Positions 57,675-64,000 of a DNA stretch of 64,000 nt are shown piece after piece; position 1 is the stretch's first letter; every line of letters starts with the position of its first letter. The notes under the pieces are model-generated. The model had not been told where the DNA came from. It saw only the letters and a list, made by a program, of their open reading frames with translations, and did no database searches. The stretch comes from Clostridium sp. KNHs205 (lineage in GTDB: Bacteria > Bacillota > Clostridia > Lachnospirales > Lachnospiraceae). The position numbers and the translations under genes were made by a program. The stretch lies in the NCBI RefSeq assembly GCF_000702945.1, contig NZ_JNLE01000003.1:2651501-2715500 (forward strand). The letters run 5' to 3'.

Positions 57675-58481
57675 TCAATTTTTCTTATGATTAAATAATA
57701 AGTGTACGTATTTTGAAAGGCTTTTGGAAGCTTTCTCTGATAATAAAATATGAGCAGTTATTCCGGCAGTTACCGGTATAATTATGGTAACACCAAGACC
57801 ACTACATAATATGGAGATGATCTCAGCACAAAAGACCTTTGAATTCATAATGGTGCCAAAGGAATAATCCAGATCTTTCATCCATAAGATCAAAGCCATA
57901 AAGCCGCCCACAAATGCGAAATATAAGGTATTAGTCGTAGTTCCAAGAATGTCTCTTGAGATGTTTAGCCCGGATAGAAATAGATTCCTTCGGGTGATAG
58001 TAGGATTATGAAGAAATATTTCGTTCATGGATGATGAGATGGAGATGGCAGTGTCATTAATTGCACCAATTAACCCCATAATTATGGTACTGACAGCAAT
58101 CTTATTAAAATCAATACCTATGGTAAGTGTGTACAGACTGATTTCCTCGAATTCTTCTTCGCTGAAACCTTGTATTCTGGTTATACTGCCCATAATATAA
58201 ATTAACAGGAACATTCCTGCCAGTGTAAGGAGAACCGAGAGGAAAGCAGCAACGGTCTTACGACTTATTCCATTAATATAAAAAAGAGTAAAAGAGCTTA
58301 CCAAGATACAGGCTAATATAGTTACAAGGATTGCATTGAGATTATGAGCAATCAGTAGGATGCTAATAAAAAGGATTGAAAAATTTATAATTAGTGATAG
58401 AAAAGACCTGCTGCCTTTTTCTTTTCCGATTAATTTCATTAAGATAAAAAGAATAGCAGCTAAAATAATAATAACATTCAT
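57675..58481 (-). CDS. YibF-like multi-pass membrane protein
   Basis: 268 residues, no strong ribosome site. Seven or so membrane helices with the YibE/F signature INDTAISISSSMNEIFLHN and LSGLNISRDILGTTTNTLYFAF. It lacks the extracellular N-terminal domain of the neighbouring gene, as YibF does relative to YibE. It follows the YibE gene at 157 bases on the same strand. The two probably form a membrane complex. Function unknown. Confidence 0.85.
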   Translation of the reverse strand: MNVIIILAAILFILMKLIGKEKGSRSFLSLIINFSILFISILLIAHNLNAILVTILACILVSSFTLFYINGISRKTVAAFLSVLLTLAGMFLLIYIMGSITRIQGFSEEEFEEISLYTLTIGIDFNKIAVSTIIMGLIGAINDTAISISSSMNEIFLHNPTITRRNLFLSGLNISRDILGTTTNTLYFAFVGGFMALILWMKDLDYSFGTIMNSKVFCAEIISILCSGLGVTIIIPVTAGITAHILLSEKASKSLSKYVHLLFNHKKN

Positions 58482-58638
58482 AATACTTAATCAAGCTGTT
58501 AGGATGGCTGGTAAGAAGTGTCTAATACACTTTATTTACCCTAACCCTGGCAGTGGTTCCTTTCTCGTTTTATGTTAATGCTAAAACAATGCGATAAGCT
58601 GGGGGCTGTCTTTTTTAAGCTTAGCAGTCCGATTGTTT

Positions 58639-59751
58639 TTATAATGAAGCTTTTATGAACCTTTGTCGTATAAACAAAGATAGGTATAAAGATATGGGTA
58701 TAGTAAGAACGATTCCGATGCCTCCTGTCAGTGCCCGTATCAGTTCTAGGGAAAGATTAATACTAAAGGTATAACCGACTTGATAACTGTTTCTTAGGTA
58801 AACAAGCAGTATTGGTATTGTGCCGCTTACATAGGCAAAAAATAATACATTTGCCATAGTTCCCATAATATCTTTTCCGATTTCCATTCCGGACTCTTTG
58901 AGGGCTTTTGTGGATATGTCAGGACTTTTCTCACAAAGTTCGTGGATGGAGGAAGAAATTGTAATGGCAACATCCATAACTGCCCCCAGGCAGCCTACCA
59001 GTATCTCGGCCATAAATATTTCATGGGGAGGCCTTGTAAGAAACTGCATCTCTTCATATCTTACTCCCTTTTCATTTGTCAGCTTCATTACGGTATATGC
59101 TATGAGTAGGGTAATGAAGGTTCCGAGCAAGGTGGATAGAATAGCTGTAAATGTCTTTCTGTTATAACCACTGACAAGCAGCAGGGACAAAACAGTAAAA
59201 ATAATCACTACGACACTGCAGATAAACAGCAGATTGATACCTTTCCTATACAAATCCATGACAAAAGAGAAGAGAACGATATTAAATAATAAAGTCAGTA
59301 AAGAGTACAGACCTTTTCTTTTGCCGACTGCTATGATAAATACGATAAATAATACGGCCATTAATACGAGATAATAATCTCGTTTCAGGCCTTTAATAGT
59401 CCCTGTCAATTGTGCTTTGTCTTTGTTATCCAGAGAGATAAAGAGTTTATCTCCAACTTTATATTTATTGTCAGCAGCACCGGAATAGGTATATTGGTTT
59501 TTTAGCTTCACTTCTTTGCCGATAAAATCGCCGTTTACGATTTTGCCAGTTAAGAGTTGGATATACGTAATATCTTTATTTCCGTAATAATCGGTTGTCT
59601 TTTCTTCTTCCAGTAATTGAACTTTTGTTACTTTAACAAGAGTCTCTTTGTAATAAGCATAATTATTATTAACAAACAGGATGGAAAAGAGGCAGAATAA
59701 TCCTAGGAGTAGATAAAGTATGAGTTGTTTTTTATATTTAACCTGTTTCAT
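58639..59751 (-). CDS. YibE-like membrane protein
   Basis: 370 residues. One N-terminal membrane helix (~9-27), an extracellular beta-rich domain (~35-120, ITYIQLLTGKIVNGDFIGKEVKL... typical of YibE), then about seven helices. Signature VMDVAITISSSIHELCEKSP and KESGMEIGKDIMGTMANVLFF. The ribosome site is weak. It is the first gene of a YibE-YibF operon. A third relative stands at 2195. Role unproven. Confidence 0.87.
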   Translation of the reverse strand: MKQVKYKKQLILYLLLGLFCLFSILFVNNNYAYYKETLVKVTKVQLLEEEKTTDYYGNKDITYIQLLTGKIVNGDFIGKEVKLKNQYTYSGAADNKYKVGDKLFISLDNKDKAQLTGTIKGLKRDYYLVLMAVLFIVFIIAVGKRKGLYSLLTLLFNIVLFSFVMDLYRKGINLLFICSVVVIIFTVLSLLLVSGYNRKTFTAILSTLLGTFITLLIAYTVMKLTNEKGVRYEEMQFLTRPPHEIFMAEILVGCLGAVMDVAITISSSIHELCEKSPDISTKALKESGMEIGKDIMGTMANVLFFAYVSGTIPILLVYLRNSYQVGYTFSINLSLELIRALTGGIGIVLTIPISLYLSLFIRQRFIKASL

Positions 59752-59924
59752 AAGCGCACCGTTATATGTATTACCCTAAATTAATAATGTGTAAATTTCT
59801 TCAAACATAGTATCACATTATACTGGGAATGTAAATGTTATAAAACCTTAACCCAAGTGTAATAATTATGGTTAGAATAAAGACTGTCATTATTGAGCTT
59901 TAAATTTGTTTAGAGTGTAAAAAA

Positions 59925-59942
59925 AGACAGCCGAAGCTGTCT
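59925..59942 (-). terminator. Terminator of the AraC gene
   Basis: AGACAGC / GCTGTCT stem with loop CGAA (TTCG on the minus strand), then a run of seven T on the minus strand. The strongest intrinsic terminator in the window. Confidence 0.85.
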
Positions 59943-59977
59943 CAGTAAATCATTATAGACCAGGTTTTTAGAGGTAT

Positions 59978-60868
59978 TCATAGGTTCACCTCAAGATTCA
60001 CACCGCGGTATTTTTCTCGTAATTTGCCCGGTGATATGCCCACATACTTATGAAAAACTTTATTGTAGTAATTAGCACTTGTATAACCTACCAGATGAGA
60101 TATTTCTTCTAAATTATAGTCTGTGGTTACCAGCAGTTTGATCGAATGTTCTATTCTGAGTTTCGTAAGATAGTTCCAGGGAGTAATGCCTATAGCTTTC
60201 ATAAAGGTATGATTGAAATGATACTTAGACATCTGTATGTTATCTGCAATATCATCGAGACAGATATCCCTGTGAAAATTATTTAGCATAAACCGGATGG
60301 AGGCATCTATTTGGTTATTGCTGGTCAAATCCTTCGCAGCAGGGTGGTTTAAAGTTCTATTTAATTTCATGATAAATTCATACCCAATGGAGGAAGTGTC
60401 ATAGCCATCTTTGATTTCATTGTTAACAGCCTTCCAATAGGTTTCAAAAAGAAATTTTATCACTTCGTCGTCTTTATGAAAGGGAATTACACAACCATGT
60501 GTCTCCTGCAACTTCGTCCATTCCATAAGCGGAAGTGAGCCGTATAAGGTTATAAAGACAAACTCCCACTGTTTGGAAGTTTCGGGCAGATAATATTGAT
60601 GGTCACTGGGTATGGCAGCGATGAAAGCTGTGCCTTCCTGCAAATTGTGTGTTTGTCCATCCACCTGAATAATACCGTTTCCCGACAGGGTGTATTGAAA
60701 GATGCAATTACCTGCTTCGTCAGGTCTTTTCCTGCCATCAAAGAAATAAGAAGGAGAGGACTGTATCTGCCAGCCGAAAGAGTGAAGCTGTACAGGTGGT
60801 GTTTGTGGCCCTATTAAATAACGATACCCAAAAGACTTGTGCATGAAATCTTTATCTATATTCAACAA
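59978..60868 (-). CDS. AraC-family transcriptional regulator
   Basis: 296 residues from a TTG at 60868 that follows AGGAGG by eight bases. The ATG at 60889 would place the ribosome site inside the coding sequence. N-terminal cupin-like sensor (~15-170; QYTLSGNGIIQVDGQTHNLQEGTAFI in outline), then the AraC domain (~195-290; DICLDDIADNIQMSKYHFNHTFMKAIGITP and NLEEISHLVGYTSANYYNKVFHKY). Divergent from the GH31 gene over the tandem repeat, so GH31 is the likely target. Effector unknown. Confidence 0.9.
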   Translation of the reverse strand: MLNIDKDFMHKSFGYRYLIGPQTPPVQLHSFGWQIQSSPSYFFDGRKRPDEAGNCIFQYTLSGNGIIQVDGQTHNLQEGTAFIAAIPSDHQYYLPETSKQWEFVFITLYGSLPLMEWTKLQETHGCVIPFHKDDEVIKFLFETYWKAVNNEIKDGYDTSSIGYEFIMKLNRTLNHPAAKDLTSNNQIDASIRFMLNNFHRDICLDDIADNIQMSKYHFNHTFMKAIGITPWNYLTKLRIEHSIKLLVTTDYNLEEISHLVGYTSANYYNKVFHKYVGISPGKLREKYRGVNLEVNL

Positions 60869-61086
60869 TATATTACCCTCCTGACACATTATATTACCGT
60901 TGTTTTAGTGTAAATGCGATGATAATATATATTATATAGCATAAAAACAAGGTATTCCAGATGTTTAATTCCAAAGGTTATATAAATTATTTGGCGCAAT
61001 ATATGGAGTTATATAGAAATTGAGTTACATGTATTTAAAACTTTAGGTAGTAAATTTCCATATAGATACAAACTCAAAAATGTTAA

Positions 61087-61310
61087 AAAGGAAGACTATA
61101 TTGCAAAGGAAGACTATATTGCAAAGGAAGACTATATTGCAAAGGAAGACTATATTGCAAAAGAAGACTATATTGCAAAGAAGACTATATTGCAAAGAGG
61201 ACTATATTGCAAAGGGGACTATATTGCAAAGGGGACTATATTGCAAAGGAGGCTATATTGCAAAGGGGACTATATTGCAAAAGAGACTTTATTAAAAAGG
61301 AGACTGTATT
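61087..61310 (+). repeat. 13-unit tandem array with a Shine-Dalgarno-like core before GH31
   Basis: Units AAAGGAAGACTATATTGC (18 bp, first five, the fifth with AAAAG) then AAAGGGGACTATATTGC-type (17 bp, next six), a decayed twelfth and a thirteenth AAAGGAGACTGTATT that is the real ribosome site before the ATG at 61311. Most units have AAAGGNG-type purines six to seven bases before a TTG. The frame running through part of it encodes repeated KTILQR and is not a normal protein. The gap 60890-61310 holds nothing else supported. Confidence 0.85.
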
Positions 61311-62837
61311 ATGTACAACGTTAACTTAGAAATATTAGAAAACGAATATTGGTGGGGTGGAATCGTGCAGGATGGTATATTCATGCCTGTGAAAGACACG
61401 GAATTCAGCAGAGATTTATCTATGGAGCAGAAAGCAAACCAAAGCACTCCTCTGCTTATATCCTCAAAAGGACGCTATGTTTGGAGTGAGGAGCCTTATA
61501 CTTACAGTTTTGATAAGAAGAAGCTTGTTGTATCAGGAAAAGAAAGAGCAATAGAGGTCAGTGAAGGACATGAAAACCTTAGAGGAGCTTTTCTTCATGC
61601 TTCTAAAAATTACTTTCCCGCAGATGGAACATATCCGGCTCCGCTGATGTTTACCGCACCTCAATACAATACCTGGATTGAGATGATGTATGAACCAACC
61701 CAGCAGAAAGTATTAGACTATGCCAAATCCGTATTAGATAATGGGATGCCATCGGGTGTATTGATTATTGATGACAACTGGCAGGAGGATTATGGAGTTT
61801 GGAACTTTCACCCCGGTCGTTTTCCGGACCCTAAGGTTATGATTGACAGCCTGCATAAGATGGGGTTTCAGGTTATGCTGTGGGTATGCAATCTTGTAAG
61901 TGCAGACAGCCTTACCTCAAGATACCTTGAAAAACAAGGCTATTTGGTGAAAAATACAGAAGGTTTGCCTGCAATTGCCCGTTGGTGGAACGGATACAGT
62001 GCAATGATAGACTTTACCAATGAGCAGGCAGTTGGCTGGTTCAATGATAAACTGAAGCAGCTGATGGAAGACTATGGAGTAGACGGCTATAAGTTCGATG
62101 CCGGTGATCTGGATCAGTTTCAGGAGAATTTCGTATGTTATAAACCCATTAATGGTTTGGAATATTCCCAGATTTGGGCACAGGTAGGCTGTAACTATTC
62201 TCTTAATGAATACCGTGCCTGCTGGAAGATGGGAGGAAAAGGCCTGGCTCAGAGACTTAGCGATAAGAATCACAGCTGGAAGCCGGAGGGAGGCCTTGGA
62301 AGCCTTATTCCCAATGGGTTAATACAGGGTATTCTCGGTTATGCCTTTACCTGTCCTGATATGATTGGCGGAGGAGAATATATGAATTTTCTCGAAAACA
62401 GCCAAAATCTGGACAGAGAGCTTATTGTCCGTAACGCCCAATGTGCCGCATTGTTTCCTATGATGCAGTTCTCTGTTGCACCCTGGAGAGTGCTGGATGA
62501 AATGCACCTTACTATATGTGTGGAGATGGCTAAGCTTCATGAGAGATTTGGTGAAAGAATCCTTAAGCTGGCAGAAGCAGCAGCAGTTACCGGAGAGCCT
62601 ATTATCAGACACCTGGAATATGTATTTCCTGGCAATGGTTATGAGACAATCAATGATCAGTTTATGTTAGGGGATAATATCCTGGTAGCGCCAGTTCTGG
62701 AAAAAGGAGCCACCACAAAAAGAGTCATCTTCCCCGAAGGAAAATGGATAGGCGATGACCAGAGCGAAGTATATGGCCCTTGTGTTCAAATAGTTGAAGC
62801 GCCATTGGAAAGATTGCCCTGGTATGAGAAGCAGTAG
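61311..62837 (+). CDS. Glycoside hydrolase family 31
   Basis: 508 residues, ATG directly after the last repeat unit. Shorter than typical GH31 (no large C-terminal domains). N-terminal beta part (~1-105), then the barrel from FTAPQYNTWIEMMY. The segment IDDNWQEDYGVWNFHPGRFPDP and the nucleophile Asp263 in DGYKFDAGD are clear. The tail LGDNILVAPVLEKG is the proximal beta domain. GH31 enzymes cleave alpha-glucosides, alpha-xylosides or related. Specificity is not readable. Cytoplasmic, no signal peptide. The divergent AraC at 59978 is its probable regulator. Confidence 0.92.
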   Translation: MYNVNLEILENEYWWGGIVQDGIFMPVKDTEFSRDLSMEQKANQSTPLLISSKGRYVWSEEPYTYSFDKKKLVVSGKERAIEVSEGHENLRGAFLHASKNYFPADGTYPAPLMFTAPQYNTWIEMMYEPTQQKVLDYAKSVLDNGMPSGVLIIDDNWQEDYGVWNFHPGRFPDPKVMIDSLHKMGFQVMLWVCNLVSADSLTSRYLEKQGYLVKNTEGLPAIARWWNGYSAMIDFTNEQAVGWFNDKLKQLMEDYGVDGYKFDAGDLDQFQENFVCYKPINGLEYSQIWAQVGCNYSLNEYRACWKMGGKGLAQRLSDKNHSWKPEGGLGSLIPNGLIQGILGYAFTCPDMIGGGEYMNFLENSQNLDRELIVRNAQCAALFPMMQFSVAPWRVLDEMHLTICVEMAKLHERFGERILKLAEAAAVTGEPIIRHLEYVFPGNGYETINDQFMLGDNILVAPVLEKGATTKRVIFPEGKWIGDDQSEVYGPCVQIVEAPLERLPWYEKQ

Positions 62838-62942
62838 GCTTACACTATCCTTTTAGTTAGTATCTCACCAATAAGTACATACTTGTATTCATGGACACAT
62901 AAGGTTATCATATAGGAAATAATCTTTCTAGGAGGCTGTACG

Positions 62943-63479
62943 ATGAAAAAGGAAATACAGGTATTAGACTACGCAAATGATATTATGAAGGCAGTGCAAA
63001 GTGGTGTGTTACTGACAACAAAAGCAGAGGAGAAAGTAAATTCCATGACTATATCCTGGGGTACCCTGGGAATTGAATGGGGAAAATTAATATTTACTGT
63101 ATTTGTCAGAGAAAACAGATTTACCAAACAACAACTGGATAAGAATCCTGAATTTACGATTAATGTTCCTTTTGGTGATTTCGATAAAAAGATTCTGGGT
63201 GTATGCGGCACAAAGTCAGGTCATACAGTTGATAAAGCGAAAGAACTTAATTTGACACTGGAGGAACCGGCTGTTATTTCTGTTCCTGCCATCAAGGAAC
63301 TTCCTTTGACATTAGAGTGCAAGATTGTATACAGACAGAAACAGGAGGCGAAGGAAATAACGGAAGAAAATAATAAAAGATTTTATCCTCAGGATGTTGA
63401 CAGTACCTTCCACGGTGCTAATAGAGATTATCATACGGCATATTACGGTGAGATTGTGAGCGCTTATATTATTGAGTAA
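62943..63479 (+). CDS. Flavin reductase-like FMN-binding split-barrel protein
   Basis: 178 residues, ATG with TAGGAGG upstream. Segments GVLLTTKAEEKVNSMTISWGTLG and FTVFVRENRFTKQQLDKNPEFTINVP are typical of the flavin reductase domain (flavoredoxin-like). It may reduce free FMN or act as an electron carrier. It lies 105 bases after GH31 and 332 bases before the ferredoxin-reductase-like gene. The pairing with that gene is suggestive only. Confidence 0.85.
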   Translation: MKKEIQVLDYANDIMKAVQSGVLLTTKAEEKVNSMTISWGTLGIEWGKLIFTVFVRENRFTKQQLDKNPEFTINVPFGDFDKKILGVCGTKSGHTVDKAKELNLTLEEPAVISVPAIKELPLTLECKIVYRQKQEAKEITEENNKRFYPQDVDSTFHGANRDYHTAYYGEIVSAYIIE

Positions 63480-63811
63480 TCTATTTGTCATATGTTATAA
63501 TTATAATAATAGAGGGTGTTGTATTAGTAAGTTCAATTAAACAGGAGATTACGGATATTATAATACAGGGATTTTAACTTGGATATCCGGCATATCTTCC
63601 AGAGATTGAAGAACTAATATAACACTTTCTTTTTGTGCTGAGACAAAATAGTTCAACCTGAATTAAGTACAATCAAATAGTATAAAATATTTTGCTTGAT
63701 TATATTCTGATTTGGTTTATACTTACTATAAGAAATATTAATGAGAAGCATTTTCAAATACAAGCTAACTAAGGTTCGTTAGCTGTCGAGCTTTCAGAAA
63801 GGAAATAACAT
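63480..63811. other. Intergenic region with a leader hairpin
   Basis: A hairpin AGCTAAC / GTTAGCT (63763-63784) lies 28 bases before the next start codon. Otherwise no gene, terminator or promoter that can be defended. Confidence 0.4.
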
Positions 63812-64000
63812 ATGGTTAAATACAAGGTTAAGATTACAGATATCATAGAGGAAGCGCACGGAACCAAAACTTTTATACTTGATAAACCAGAAGACTTTAC
63901 ATGGTTGGAAGGTGCCCATACACATATTGGTATGCTGGGATTTGATGAAGGAGAGACACCGAACAAAGCCTGGGTCCGCCATATGTCAATTATAACCTTG
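63812..64000 (+). CDS. Start of a ferredoxin-reductase-like (FAD-binding FR-type) protein; 3' end outside window
   Basis: 63 residues visible, ATG after AGAAAGGAA. VKYKVKITDIIEEAHGTKTFILDKPEDFTWLEGAHTHIGM (residues ~2-41 in outline) and RHMSIITL fit the FAD-binding barrel of ferredoxin-NADP reductase-like enzymes, where an R-x-S motif (RHMS) contacts the flavin. The NAD(P) domain is beyond the window. Upstream lies a flavin reductase-like gene. Confidence 0.75.
   Translation, partial: MVKYKVKITDIIEEAHGTKTFILDKPEDFTWLEGAHTHIGMLGFDEGETPNKAWVRHMSIITL

Noticed and set aside
61080-61295. 71-codon frame encoding repeated KTILQR
   Set aside because: It is the by-product of the 18-bp repeat array; the unit length then drops to 17 and the pattern changes frame.
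61087-61310. CRISPR-like array
   Set aside because: Units are directly joined without spacers; this is a simple tandem array.

Overview
The window is low-GC, clostridial-looking chromosome. Most genes have strong AGGAGG-type ribosome sites, several start at TTG or GTG, TTGACA-17-TATTAT promoters recur, and the content (many cytoplasmic glycoside hydrolases, CUT1 sugar ABC genes without their own ATPase, YibE/F pairs, an EFR1-type flavodoxin-ferredoxin) fits a saccharolytic anaerobe of the Lachnospiraceae, for example the Anaerocolumna or Lachnoclostridium group. That placement is an inference from gene content. No rRNA, tRNA, CRISPR array, phage or transposase gene was seen.

Layout. 1-1.9 kb: tail of a large surface protein with OB-fold and Big_2 domains. 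2-6 kb: a YibE-like membrane protein, a tandem GNAT acetyltransferase, a methyltransferase and a PhnB/VOC protein. 6.5-8.8 kb: GH36 alpha-galactosidase. 9.1-13 kb: a TetR repressor with its operator just downstream of its own promoter, followed by an FtsX-type ABC permease and ATPase. 13-18 kb: housekeeping and stress genes (DUF4395, nitroreductase, SnoaL-like, DNA-3-methyladenine glycosylase, Lrp/AsnC regulator coupled to a DMT exporter). 18.5-23.7 kb: two secreted parallel beta-helix proteins. 23.7-27.6 kb: a membrane-anchored unknown, a SASA-type acetylesterase, and an ECF sigma/anti-sigma pair.

27.8-51.8 kb is the core: a LacI regulator, GH2 beta-galactosidase, GH29 alpha-fucosidase, ABC permeases and lipoprotein, GH130 phosphorylase, GH38 alpha-mannosidase, GH20 hexosaminidase, GH3, GH105 and GH27. 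The intact enzymes have no signal peptides. Together they look like an uptake-then-dismantle system for imported complex glycans. The set of activities (fucose, galactose, HexNAc, alpha-mannose, then a GH130 phosphorylase) matches N-glycan-type oligosaccharides better than a plant polymer, although GH105 and the alpha-galactosidases leave plant side chains possible. A recurring ATGTTAA motif sits in the LacI, GH2 and ABC promoters and marks a likely shared regulon.

51.9-64 kb: AraC regulators (one apparently frameshifted), a coupled methyltransferase/nitroreductase pair, a TetR/EFR1 divergent pair, a YibE-YibF operon, a GH31 enzyme preceded by a 13-unit tandem array of Shine-Dalgarno-like repeats, a flavin reductase, and the start of a ferredoxin-reductase-like gene.

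The noncoding part is unusually rich. Three copies of a structured repeat occur (16.1, 45.1 and 56.7 kb), two of them with pseudoknot potential and ending at start codons. There is also a 214-bp imperfect inverted repeat after the ABC genes, at least five short intergenic tandem arrays, and two hairpins whose T tracts face the strand with no visible gene.
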